A stretch of DNA of 64,000 bases. It comes from Planctobacterium sp965279005 (GTDB lineage: Bacteria; Pseudomonadota; Gammaproteobacteria; Enterobacterales; Alteromonadaceae). Made by a program: the position numbers and the translations under genes. This document shows, piece after piece, positions 45,816 through 55,008 of this stretch (positions within the stretch are counted from its first letter, which is position 1; the number at the start of each line of letters is the position of its first letter). The notes below the pieces were generated by a model. The model was not told where the DNA came from and ran no database searches. It saw only the letters and a list, made by a program, of their open reading frames with translations. Location: contig CBDIHK010000009.1 of assembly GCA_965279005.1 (NCBI GenBank), positions 3,698 to 67,697 on the forward strand, in the 5' to 3' direction.

Positions 45816-47156
45816 CTAGTCTTGTTGGAAAGTATAGACAGAGCCGAGTTTGAGGATTTGGGTAAGTTCATCCAGTGCTGTGCGTGATTCTTGAAGCAAT
45901 TGCGGATCAGCTAAATCTGTAACACTTAATTCATCCCGGTAATGCTTGTCCACCCACTGGTTTAATCGCGCAAATAGCTTGTCATTCATTAATGTGTGAG
46001 GGTTTACCGCGTCTAGCTCTTGCCCGGTCAATGCCACCCTTAGGCGCAAACAGGCTGGGCCGCCACCGTTTTTCATACTTTGCTTAACGTCAAAGTACTT
46101 AACTTGTTTAATCGGTGTGTCCATCTCTACCAGGCGTTGCAGGTAGCTTGAGACACTGGCGTTTTCTTCACAATCGGTCGGGGCAATAATGCACATTTCA
46201 CCGTTGGGTAACGTCAATATTTGGGTGTTGAATAAATAGGTCTTAACTGCTTCAGTAACGCTGACATCACTGTTGCTTACTTTGATAAAGTGCAGCGGGT
46301 GCTCACCAAATTTTGCCCTTATTTCAGCCAGCTTGGCATCCGTGTCCAAGAAGGCTTGTTCGTGGTAGAACAACACGTTCTGGTTGCCTACAGAAATTAC
46401 ATCGTTGTGGAATACACCCTGGTCGATGACATTCGGGTTTTGTTGCATAAAGACAACGTTATCTTCTTCTAGGCCATGCAGCCGGGCAATCGCTTGTGAC
46501 GCTTCCAAGGTCTGGCGCGCCGGGTATTTTGAAGGAGCAGGTTGGGAGCTGTCGAATGCGTATTTGCCATAAACAAACAATTCAACACCAGCGTGGCCAT
46601 AGTCACTGCACAGGCGGGTGTGGTTTGCCGCACCTTCGTCACCAAAATGGTCGTTGTCTGGCAGGTGCATATGGTGTTCAAAGTATTTTTCGTTGGCAAA
46701 GGTCGCTTGCAAAATCCTACCTGTCACTACGGGTTCAATGGAACGGTGGAACTTATTGGTCAGGTTTGCAGGCGTAAAATGTACCCTGCCGTCAGCCGTA
46801 TCTGCACTTGGTGACACGGTTGCCGCATTGGCAGTCCACATACTCGATGCCGAGCACACTGCTTGAAGTATCTCTGGGGCTTGTGCAGCGGCTTTGGCAA
46901 GGATTTGGTTATCGTTGCCGGTAAAACCTATCCTACGCAACATATGCACGTTAGGGCGCTCTTGTGGCGCTAATACCCCCTGTTGCATGCCCAGGTCAGC
47001 CAAAGCTTTCATTTTGATTAGCCCCTGTTTCGCCGCTTGTTTGGGGCTACTGGTATTTTGCGCATTGCTCGCCGAGGCAACATTGCCAAAAGACAAACCC
47101 GCATAGTTGTGGGTTGGACCGACTAAACCATCAAAATTTGCTTCAAACTGTTTCAT
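45816..47156 (-). CDS. astB: N-succinylarginine dihydrolase
   Basis: 446 residues, family length. The start (FEANFDGLVGPTHNYAGLS) and catalytic Cys369 in NGGGPACLRL are those of AstB. It converts N2-succinylarginine to N2-succinylornithine, with release of ammonia and CO2, the second step of the AST arginine pathway. The other ast genes are not in this window. Confidence 0.96.
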   Translation of the reverse strand: MKQFEANFDGLVGPTHNYAGLSFGNVASASNAQNTSSPKQAAKQGLIKMKALADLGMQQGVLAPQERPNVHMLRRIGFTGNDNQILAKAAAQAPEILQAVCSASSMWTANAATVSPSADTADGRVHFTPANLTNKFHRSIEPVVTGRILQATFANEKYFEHHMHLPDNDHFGDEGAANHTRLCSDYGHAGVELFVYGKYAFDSSQPAPSKYPARQTLEASQAIARLHGLEEDNVVFMQQNPNVIDQGVFHNDVISVGNQNVLFYHEQAFLDTDAKLAEIRAKFGEHPLHFIKVSNSDVSVTEAVKTYLFNTQILTLPNGEMCIIAPTDCEENASVSSYLQRLVEMDTPIKQVKYFDVKQSMKNGGGPACLRLRVALTGQELDAVNPHTLMNDKLFARLNQWVDKHYRDELSVTDLADPQLLQESRTALDELTQILKLGSVYTFQQD

Positions 47157-47531
47157 TTATATCCTCGTTCATTAAGGCTAGATACGTTTGGCCTGGTACC
47201 TGTCTGGCGCAGTTTGTTGGACAACGTTCTAGGCTTTACTCGGCTGCCCGTACATTGACGGTAACAACCTCTTGTAGGGTGGTAGGGCGATAAAAAGTGG
47301 CTTGATTATGCCCGATGCGCCGCCATTATACTGTTTTTATTGCTGCTGCCAATCGCGAAGGCCTTATTTTTAAAGGGCTGCGGCGATGTTGGTAGATAAG
47401 TATGAAGAAGATCTTGTTTTCTATGCACTTTGCAGATATATCTTAAAATAGGAAATTGGCAAAGGTAGGTGTCCTTTGTTTGTCGCAAAACCCTGCTTGG
47501 ATAAGCCAGCGTAAAGGTTAAATAAAATAAT
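47157..47531. other. Divergent promoter region of astB and topA
   Basis: 375 bases. TTGATT at 47302 and TATACT at 47327-47332 (19-base spacing) form a possible topA promoter, implying a leader of about 190 bases. No gene seen. Confidence 0.4.
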
Positions 47532-50183
47532 ATGGCAAAATCATTGGTTATTGTTGAGTCGCCAGCAAAAGCGAAAACAATAAATAAATATTTAGGAAAG
47601 GACTTTGTCGTTAAATCCAGTGTCGGACACATAAGGGATTTACCCACCAAGGCATTAGGTAAAGTTCCGCCTAAAAAACCAGCCAAAGAATTAAAGCAAT
47701 ACAGCGAAGATAAAAAACAAGCTTATTTGCGTGACTTTGAATACCAAAAACTCGTAGACCGTATGGGCGTGGATCCGAAAAACGAATGGGACGCCCATTA
47801 CGAAATTCTGTCTGGCAAAGAAAAAGTCGTCTCTGAGCTTAAGAAACTCGCTAAAGATGCTGACAATATCTATCTCGCAACGGATTTGGATAGGGAAGGG
47901 GAAGCCATTGCTTGGCATTTGCAAAAGATCATCGGCGGCAAGGGCAAAACCTTCCACCGGGTGGTTTTTAACGAGATCACAAAAAACGCCATTAAAGGTG
48001 CGTTTGAACAGCCTGGTGAAGTCAATATAGAACGGGTCAATGCCCAACAAGCGCGGCGCTTCCTGGATCGCGTCGTCGGTTTTATGCTGTCCCCGCTATT
48101 GTGGAAAAAGGTTTCCCGTGGTTTGTCTGCGGGCAGGGTGCAGTCGGTAGCTGTGCGCCTAGTTGTCGAACGCGAGCGTGAGATCAAAGCCTTTATCCCA
48201 GAGGAGTTTTGGGATATCCATGCCGACGTCAATAATGACAAACAGGTTGGCTTGCGCTTATTGGTGGCCAAGCAAGCAGGCAAGAGCTTTAAACCCAAAA
48301 ACAAAGCACAAACCGATGCTGCGCTGAGTGTATTGGGCAATGCAGAGTATAAAGTTGCCAGCCGCGAATCGAAACCTACTTCAAGCCGGCCCAGTGCGCC
48401 ATTTATTACCTCCACCCTGCAACAGGCTGCGAGCACGCGCTTGGGGTTTGGCGTTAAGAAAACCATGATGTTGGCACAACGCCTGTATGAAGCTGGCCAT
48501 ATTACCTATATGCGTACCGATTCCACCAATTTAAGTGGCGAGGCCATTACTAGCGCCCGTGGCTATATTGAATCCAACTTTGGGCAACCGTATTTGCCTG
48601 AGAAACCCAACTATTACGGCAGCAAAGAAGGCGCCCAAGAAGCTCACGAGGCGATACGGCCTTCAGATGTTAACAAGTTGTCCGCGTTCCTCAACGATAT
48701 GGAAAGGGATGCCCAGCGCTTGTACGACCTGATTTGGCGCCAATTTGTCGCCTGCCAAATGACACCGGCGAAATACGACGCCACAACCATCACGGTAAAA
48801 GCGGCAGATTTCGAATTGACGGCCAAAGGGCGGGTGCTCAAGTTTGACGGTTTCACCAAGGTACAGGAGCAAATCAAACGCAAGGGCGACGACGACAACC
48901 AATTGCCGGATGTCAAAGAAGGCGAGCTGCTCGACCTGCAAAAGCTCGATCCCAAGCAGCACTTCACTAAGCCTCCTGCCAGGTATAGCGAAGCGAGTTT
49001 GGTGAAAGAATTGGAAAAACGCGGAATTGGCCGTCCCTCTACTTACGCCAGCATTATTTCCACCATCCAAGGCCGAGGCTATGTGCGCCTTGAACAGCGT
49101 CGTTTTTACGCAGAAAAAATGGGTGAAATTGTCAGCGACAGGTTACTGGAAAAATTCACCGATTTGATGAGCTACGATTTCACTGCGAATATGGAACAGC
49201 ACTTGGACGAAATTGCAGAAGGCAAGATGCAGTGGAAACAGGTGTTGGATCAGTTTTACCAGGACTTTGAAAAGAAGCTTGAGTTAGCCGAGAAGCCCGC
49301 TGAGGAAGGCGGTATGAGCAGCAATAAGTCGGTGGAGACTGATATCCCCTGCGATAAATGTGGCCGGACTATGATGATCCGTACTTCAGGTACCGGCCAG
49401 TTCTTGGGGTGCTCAGGCTACAACTTGCCGCCTAAAGAGCGCTGTACCAATACCATGAACCTGATCCCAGGCGACGAGGTGGAGGATTTGGATGCAGACG
49501 ATGAGCAGGAAGCAAAGGTATTGAGGACCAAGCACAGGTGCCATATTTGTGGTACGGCTATGGATGAGTTTGTCCTTGACGAAAAACGCAAGCTGCATAT
49601 TTGCGGTAATAGCCCTACCTGTGGTGGTTATGAAGTTGAACGAGGCAATTTCAAGGTAAAAGGCTACGATGGCCCGGTTATCGATTGTGACCGCTGTGAA
49701 TCGCCAATGGAATTAAAAACCGGGCGCTTTGGCAAGTATTTCAAATGTACTAACGAAGAATGCGGAAATACCCGCAAGCTGTTGAAAAACGGGGAAGTGG
49801 CACCGCCTAAGTCTGATCCAGTCGACTTGCCTGAGTTGCCTTGCACTAAGTCCGACGCACACTTTGTGCTGCGCGATGGCGCTGCTGGTATTTTCCTGGC
49901 TGCCCACAACTTCCCTAAATCACGGGAAACCCGGGCTCCTTTGGTTGAAGAGTTGTTGCGCTTCAAGGACAGGTTACCTGATAAGCACAAATATTTAGCT
50001 GATGCCCCGGTCACCGATGACGAGGGCAACAAAACATTGGTGCGCTTCAGCCGTAAGACTAAACAACAGTACGTAACCTCTGAAAACGAAAAGGGTAAGG
50101 CGACAGGTTGGGCAGCCTGGTTCAAGGATGGCCAATGGCAGGTAGAAGCCAAAAAGAAAGCCGCGCCTAAGAAGAAAAAATAG
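47532..50183 (+). CDS. topA: DNA topoisomerase I
   Basis: 883 residues. Toprim domain at the N-terminus (LVIVESPAKAKTINKYLG, later DLDREGEA), catalytic Tyr326 (TYMRTDST) and three four-Cys zinc ribbons near the C-terminus (CDKCG, CHICG, CDRCE), then a Lys-rich tail. It relaxes negative supercoils. Length is normal for type IA enzymes of gammaproteobacteria. Confidence 0.98.
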   Translation: MAKSLVIVESPAKAKTINKYLGKDFVVKSSVGHIRDLPTKALGKVPPKKPAKELKQYSEDKKQAYLRDFEYQKLVDRMGVDPKNEWDAHYEILSGKEKVVSELKKLAKDADNIYLATDLDREGEAIAWHLQKIIGGKGKTFHRVVFNEITKNAIKGAFEQPGEVNIERVNAQQARRFLDRVVGFMLSPLLWKKVSRGLSAGRVQSVAVRLVVEREREIKAFIPEEFWDIHADVNNDKQVGLRLLVAKQAGKSFKPKNKAQTDAALSVLGNAEYKVASRESKPTSSRPSAPFITSTLQQAASTRLGFGVKKTMMLAQRLYEAGHITYMRTDSTNLSGEAITSARGYIESNFGQPYLPEKPNYYGSKEGAQEAHEAIRPSDVNKLSAFLNDMERDAQRLYDLIWRQFVACQMTPAKYDATTITVKAADFELTAKGRVLKFDGFTKVQEQIKRKGDDDNQLPDVKEGELLDLQKLDPKQHFTKPPARYSEASLVKELEKRGIGRPSTYASIISTIQGRGYVRLEQRRFYAEKMGEIVSDRLLEKFTDLMSYDFTANMEQHLDEIAEGKMQWKQVLDQFYQDFEKKLELAEKPAEEGGMSSNKSVETDIPCDKCGRTMMIRTSGTGQFLGCSGYNLPPKERCTNTMNLIPGDEVEDLDADDEQEAKVLRTKHRCHICGTAMDEFVLDEKRKLHICGNSPTCGGYEVERGNFKVKGYDGPVIDCDRCESPMELKTGRFGKYFKCTNEECGNTRKLLKNGEVAPPKSDPVDLPELPCTKSDAHFVLRDGAAGIFLAAHNFPKSRETRAPLVEELLRFKDRLPDKHKYLADAPVTDDEGNKTLVRFSRKTKQQYVTSENEKGKATGWAAWFKDGQWQVEAKKKAAPKKKK

Positions 50184-50195
50184 TAAACCCAGCAC

Positions 50196-50212
50196 GCCCG
50201 GCTAGGCCGGGC
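50196..50212 (+). terminator. GC-rich hairpin after topA
   Basis: GCCCGGC and GCCGGGC pair with a 3-base loop 12 bases after the stop. No T-run follows, so it may only stabilise the 3' end. Confidence 0.4.
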
Positions 50213-50358
50213 AAGTTTGAACAAGTCAGATATCTTTCTTGCTTGTACTGTGAAGACTTTGACCCTATCATCTAGCGCTGGTTAATCCCTCATTTACTTT
50301 CGTGAACCTTGTAAGCTTGTTGGCTTACTGAGGTTATATTGGAGCTGAGCCCAACCTC

Positions 50359-51558
50359 ATGAACCTACCAGCAGCCTTATTTATTGGGCTTAGATACAGC
50401 AATAGCCGTAAGAGCAACCATTTTATTGCTTTTATCAATTGGTTCTCTATAGCTGGTATTGCCCTGGGTTTAATGGCTTTGGTGATCACGACCTCCGTAA
50501 TGAATGGTTTTGAGGGGCAACTGAAGGATCGCATATTGGGCTTGAGCCCGCACTTTTTAGTTAATCAAGCTTCATTACCTGACGCTATCACTCAATCTCC
50601 CGTTATCATTGGAAGCACGCCATTCGCCGAGGTTGAGGCCGTGGTGCAGGGCAGCAGGGCACTTAAGCCCATTTACCTACAAGGGATTGAACCGGCCAGC
50701 TTTACCAAATATGCACAAATCAACCAGCATATGCAGCAAGGTAGCTTAGAATTGCTGGCGGCGGGCAATTACCAAATCGCAATTGGCAGGGCGTTGGCAA
50801 TACAGCTTGATTTATCGGTTGGCGATCAGTTGCGGGTTATCCTTGCTGGCACCTCCATATTCACCCCATTTGGCAGGGTACCGGCCCAGCGTAAATTTGA
50901 AGTGTCAGGCATTTTTGATATGGGATCGGAACTGGACGACAAAGTCGCTCTGATCCATTTGGCCGATCTAGCCCGGCTAAAACGCACAAATGTTGCCTCC
51001 ATGCAGCAGGCCAGGTTGTTTTTGCAGGATCCATTCGAGTTCCCTGTGGTGCGCCAATTGTTGGATGACTTGGATTTGCAATACGTTGATTGGCGTGAAC
51101 GCCAAGGGCCGCTATTTGATGCGGTAAAAATGGAAAAAAATATGATGGTGGTGATGCTAATGCTAATTATTGCCGTCGCTGCATTTAACATCATCTCTGC
51201 ACTAGTGATGGTGGTAAATGAAAAGCAAGGGGATATCGCCATATTGCGCACCCAAGGTATGCCTAGGCGAAATGTCATGTATATTTTTATGATCAATGGC
51301 CTGCTCAATGGTTTAAAAGGAACCGTGATTGGGTTAGTCCTGGGATTGTTAGTTACCACCCAGCTCAACCCAGTGATGCATGCGCTGCAAGTGCCCATAA
51401 TGCAGTATTTACCGGAAGGGGAAGTACCTATTGCCCTGCAACCAGGGCAGATAGCTGCAATGGTGTTACTCACTTTGGCGTTGAGTTTCCTTGCCTCCTT
51501 GTACCCTGCTTGGCGTGCGCTGAGGGTAAAACCCGCAGATGCGTTGCGCTATGAATAA
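50359..51558 (+). CDS. lolC: LolC, lipoprotein-releasing transporter membrane subunit
   Basis: 399 residues. N-terminal membrane helix (about 24-45), a periplasmic MacB-like domain, then three membrane helices of the FtsX type. Sequences such as ITTSVMNGFEGQLKDRILG match LolC/E. With LolE and LolD it frees mature lipoproteins from the inner membrane for handover to LolA. First gene of a lolCDE operon. LolC versus LolE is assigned by gene order. Confidence 0.93.
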   Translation: MNLPAALFIGLRYSNSRKSNHFIAFINWFSIAGIALGLMALVITTSVMNGFEGQLKDRILGLSPHFLVNQASLPDAITQSPVIIGSTPFAEVEAVVQGSRALKPIYLQGIEPASFTKYAQINQHMQQGSLELLAAGNYQIAIGRALAIQLDLSVGDQLRVILAGTSIFTPFGRVPAQRKFEVSGIFDMGSELDDKVALIHLADLARLKRTNVASMQQARLFLQDPFEFPVVRQLLDDLDLQYVDWRERQGPLFDAVKMEKNMMVVMLMLIIAVAAFNIISALVMVVNEKQGDIAILRTQGMPRRNVMYIFMINGLLNGLKGTVIGLVLGLLVTTQLNPVMHALQVPIMQYLPEGEVPIALQPGQIAAMVLLTLALSFLASLYPAWRALRVKPADALRYE

Positions 51559-51584
51559 ACTTGATTTGACAGGAGCCAACTTGA

Positions 51585-52292
51585 ATGGAATTGTTGACTT
51601 GCCGACAACTTAGCAAGACCTACAGCGAAGGCAGCAATGCGTTAAAAGTGTTAGAGAACGTCAGCTTTTCTGTGGGCAAGGCTGAGCAAGTGGCTATTGT
51701 AGGTAGCTCTGGTTCAGGCAAGAGTACCCTTTTGCACTTGCTAGGTGCACTAGATACGCCCACCAGTGGCCAGGTGTTGTTTGAAGGCCAAGATATATTT
51801 TCCTTTAATGAGCGGCAACAGGCCCAATTCCGCAACCAAAGCCTGGGCTTTGTCTACCAGCAGCATCATCTCCTGCCAGAATTCACCGCACTGGAAAATG
51901 CCGCCATGCCGCTGTTGATAGCGAAAGTGGATAAGCGCCGCGCACTTATACAGGCCAGTGAAATTATTGATAGGGTCGGGTTGGCACAGCGCGGGGCGCA
52001 TCGGCCGGCGGAACTATCCGGTGGCGAGAGGCAGCGGGTGGCTATAGCACGGGCATTGGTCAACCAGCCGAAACTAGTGCTGGCGGACGAACCCACAGGG
52101 AATTTAGACGATAAGTCGGGCGAGGGGGTTTACCAACTGTTGTTGTCTTTAAAGCACGAACTGGATACCAGTTTCGTGGTGGTGACCCATGATACCCGGC
52201 TCGCTTCAAGGTTAGACCGGACATTGCTGCTTAAAGGCGGCAAACTCAACGATACCGGCCGCGCCAGTGGCAACAATGTGATCCAACTTTAA
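51585..52292 (+). CDS. lolD: LolD, ABC ATPase of the lipoprotein-releasing transporter
   Basis: 235 residues. Walker A (GSSGSGKST), signature motif (LSGGERQRVA) and Walker B (LVLADEPTG) are intact. It powers LolCE. Lies 26 bases after lolC and 3 bases before lolE. Confidence 0.96.
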   Translation: MELLTCRQLSKTYSEGSNALKVLENVSFSVGKAEQVAIVGSSGSGKSTLLHLLGALDTPTSGQVLFEGQDIFSFNERQQAQFRNQSLGFVYQQHHLLPEFTALENAAMPLLIAKVDKRRALIQASEIIDRVGLAQRGAHRPAELSGGERQRVAIARALVNQPKLVLADEPTGNLDDKSGEGVYQLLLSLKHELDTSFVVVTHDTRLASRLDRTLLLKGGKLNDTGRASGNNVIQL

Positions 52293-52295
52293 CCG

Positions 52296-53534
52296 ATGCC
52301 AATGTTAAGCTTCACCTTAGCGCGGCGATTTCGGCGCAGTAAAAAACAAAGTGGGTTTACCTCCTTTATAGCCTTGTCTTCGACATTTGGTATCGGGCTA
52401 GGTTGTGCTGTCCTTATCATCATGCTATCGGTGATGAATGGCTTTGAGCGCGAATTACAACAGCGTTTATTGTCCATTGTCCCCCATGGTGAACTGCTCG
52501 CTGTTGACAGTGGCGGGTTGCGGGATTGGCGTGAGATTACCGAAGTATTCCAGCGCGAACCCCACGTCAAGCAAGTGCAGCCCTTTGCCAAAGCAACTGG
52601 ATTACTGCAAAAGGGCAAACTTAGCAAAGCAGCTGAGTTAACTGCAGTTGATCCAGGTTTTGCAGAAAACAGTGCTTGGGTAGGATTGTTGCCAGAAGAG
52701 GTTTGGCGTAGGTTCCAAGCACAGCCAGATGGCGTTGTTTTGGGCGACCAAATTGTGTCGGAGATTGGCCTCAAGGTTGGGGATAAATTTCAGGTTCTTT
52801 TGCCAGAACCCAATAGCCAAGGGCAGTTGGCGAAACCCAAAGCGATATGGTTAACCTTTTCCGGCAGCGTTAACCTCGGCGGTGAATTAGACAATTTTGT
52901 TGGCTTTATGCACTTGGATAAAGCGGCACAAGCATTGGCGGTTACCACCGGCGCACAAGGCATCCAAATCAGCTACCATGATCCCTTCGCTGCAGCGGGC
53001 TATACCAGGGAACTGGGTTACCGGTTACAGCAATATGCCTATATGAGTGACTGGACCCGCACCCAAGGGCACCTATACCAGGACATACAGTTGGTGAGGT
53101 TGATAGTCTATATTGCCTTGACGCTGGTGATTGCCGTTGCCTGCTTTAACGTTATTTCCTCTTTGGTGATGGTGGTCAATGAGCGTAAACCAGAGATTGC
53201 CATGTTAAAAACCATGGGGGCGGATTCCCGCATTATCGTTGGCACCTTTGTTTGGCAGGGTTTGATCAACGCACTAATTGGAATTGTTGTTGGCAGTATA
53301 TTGGGCGTGCTGGTTGCACAAAACCTAACTGAAATTGCATCATTTGCGGAGGCAATAACGGGCACCAAGTTGTTGTCTGGTGATATTTATTTTATCGATT
53401 TCCTTCCGACGCAGTTACTTTGGCGGGATGTCATGGTGACTATCAGCATTGCTATGGTACTGTCCCTTTTAGCCACTGTTTATCCTGCGCTGAAAGCAAA
53501 TAAAGTTGAGCCAGCAAAAATACTCGGGCACTAA
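52296..53534 (+). CDS. lolE: LolE, lipoprotein-releasing transporter membrane subunit
   Basis: 412 residues. Same layout as LolC: one N-terminal helix, a periplasmic domain, then three helices (IVYIALTLVIAVACFNVISS, and two more). It works with LolC and LolD as a heterodimeric membrane core. It is the last lol gene; the GNAT gene starts 25 bases on. Confidence 0.94.
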   Translation: MPMLSFTLARRFRRSKKQSGFTSFIALSSTFGIGLGCAVLIIMLSVMNGFERELQQRLLSIVPHGELLAVDSGGLRDWREITEVFQREPHVKQVQPFAKATGLLQKGKLSKAAELTAVDPGFAENSAWVGLLPEEVWRRFQAQPDGVVLGDQIVSEIGLKVGDKFQVLLPEPNSQGQLAKPKAIWLTFSGSVNLGGELDNFVGFMHLDKAAQALAVTTGAQGIQISYHDPFAAAGYTRELGYRLQQYAYMSDWTRTQGHLYQDIQLVRLIVYIALTLVIAVACFNVISSLVMVVNERKPEIAMLKTMGADSRIIVGTFVWQGLINALIGIVVGSILGVLVAQNLTEIASFAEAITGTKLLSGDIYFIDFLPTQLLWRDVMVTISIAMVLSLLATVYPALKANKVEPAKILGH

Positions 53535-53559
53535 AAAGATTCTTTGCATGGAGGAAGCT

Positions 53560-54087
53560 ATGAACTTTCATTTCCATTTGGCCAAGACGGATGATGAAAT
53601 CAGGGCCTGTTTCCCGGTGATGCACCAGTTGCGCCTCCAGTTTACGCAGGAAGGTTTTCTGAACCAAGTAAGGGTGCAACAGCAAGAGGGCTACCAATTG
53701 GCGTATGCGATTGCTGGGGAGGCACAACCCTCAAGGGTGGAAATAGGCCTGTACACTGGGCAAACTGAAAGCCCAGGTGCTGGCGATAACCTAGGGATTG
53801 TTGCCGTGGCGGGATTTATCGTTAACCACAAATTAGCTTGGGGCAAAAACCTGTATGTAGACGACTTGGTGACTTGCCAATCAACGCGCTCTGCAGGTGC
53901 CGGTAAAGCCATACTAGACTGGTTGCAAGACTTCGCCCGCACTAAGGGTTGCGAGTCATTCCACTTAGATTCAGGTGTGCAACGTTTTGGCGCCCATAAG
54001 TTCTATTTACGCGAGGGGTTGCATATAAGTTTTATTTGCGCAGCGGGGCTGCACGTTGCCAGCCACCATTTTCAGAAGCAACTATAG
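53560..54087 (+). CDS. GNAT-family N-acetyltransferase
   Basis: 175 residues from ATG 53560, with GGAGGA just upstream. The acetyl-CoA-binding segment is the RSAGAGKAILDWLQ loop-helix, and the following DSGVQRFGAHKFYLREG is typical of the fold. Acceptor substrate unknown. It may be co-transcribed with lolCDE. Confidence 0.86.
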   Translation: MNFHFHLAKTDDEIRACFPVMHQLRLQFTQEGFLNQVRVQQQEGYQLAYAIAGEAQPSRVEIGLYTGQTESPGAGDNLGIVAVAGFIVNHKLAWGKNLYVDDLVTCQSTRSAGAGKAILDWLQDFARTKGCESFHLDSGVQRFGAHKFYLREGLHISFICAAGLHVASHHFQKQL

Positions 54088-54148
54088 TGAAAAAACCAAG
54101 TGACATCCGTATACAACTAGTATGTGGCGCAAGAAGGTTTGACTGATC

Positions 54149-54709
54149 ATGTCTGAAAATGGAACTGGCACCGCTAAACCAGTGCATACAGAAACTGAAA
54201 GACAGGATGGCAATACCGAACCCCAAACAGCCAAGCCTTCCCAGCCCACTGCCCAAAGAAATAAATACCACAGGCAGCTAGAGCAATACCCCTTACATCG
54301 CTTTGACAATAATGGCAGGCTAAAGCCACCGGCAATTGTCTATTGGGTTTCCTTTTACCTACTACGCGGATTTTTTGTGGTTATCGCCGCCAACGGACTA
54401 GGCGCCAATACAAAAGCTATCCTAGGTGCACTATATCCCAATATAACAATGCTTTATGCCCATTTAATTGTCAGTATTCCAGCAATCTATTGCCTAGCTT
54501 TGCTCTCATACCGCACCCAAATCTACGACAACAACCGTGAATGGCTTTTAAAAACAATTAAACCAACACTGCTAGTAGGCATATTGCTAGACTTTACCTT
54601 CCACCTATACCTAGCCCACCTCCAGCACTGGCAATTCAGCTGGAATGTGGGGCTGGGGATAGTTTTGTCATTAACTTTCGTACTTCTCACCCATAATAAG
54701 AATTTATAA
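54149..54709 (+). CDS. DUF2919-type inner-membrane protein
   Basis: 186 residues. A polar N-terminus with the family start FDNNGRLKPPAIVYW is followed by four hydrophobic segments (about 65-85, 100-120, 132-152, 160-180). Function is unknown. Lies 61 bases after the GNAT gene. Confidence 0.75.
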   Translation: MSENGTGTAKPVHTETERQDGNTEPQTAKPSQPTAQRNKYHRQLEQYPLHRFDNNGRLKPPAIVYWVSFYLLRGFFVVIAANGLGANTKAILGALYPNITMLYAHLIVSIPAIYCLALLSYRTQIYDNNREWLLKTIKPTLLVGILLDFTFHLYLAHLQHWQFSWNVGLGIVLSLTFVLLTHNKNL

Positions 54710-54725
54710 TTTGAAAGAGTTATAT

Positions 54726-54923
54726 CTAGTTTCCTGTTACAGGCGGTAGCTTTGGTGGTTCTGGGTTGCCATCAATTGGATCTGGACCTCTATTAGGATC
54801 TAGTATGGTTACTATCCTGCTGTCAGGTTGATACACTGTAAGTGAAGATGAACCCCCACCCACTTGAAGCACCTCTTTAGACCCTAATTCCATTAGGCCG
54901 TATTTCTTCTTACCTTTATCCAT
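54726..54923 (-). CDS. Small peptide with a double-glycine-type leader
   Basis: 65 residues. GGAGA 7 bases before the ATG supports translation. Residues 1-24 form a leader ending in LQVGGG, with Leu at -12, Glu at -8, Val at -7, Val at -4 and Gly at -2 and -1, the pattern cut by C39 peptidases of bacteriocin-type exporters. The 41-residue remainder is Pro- and Asp-rich with no Cys. Divergent from the large sensor at 55009. No exporter or modifying enzyme is in the window. The function could be bacteriocin, signal or other exported peptide. Confidence 0.6.
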   Translation of the reverse strand: MDKGKKKYGLMELGSKEVLQVGGGSSSLTVYQPDSRIVTILDPNRGPDPIDGNPEPPKLPPVTGN

Positions 54924-55008
54924 TTTTATTTCTCCGTTGTGTGTTTTCTATTTGATGAGTCTATTATCTATATAATCTATATTTTGAAATACAAAAATTG
55001 GGAAGTAT

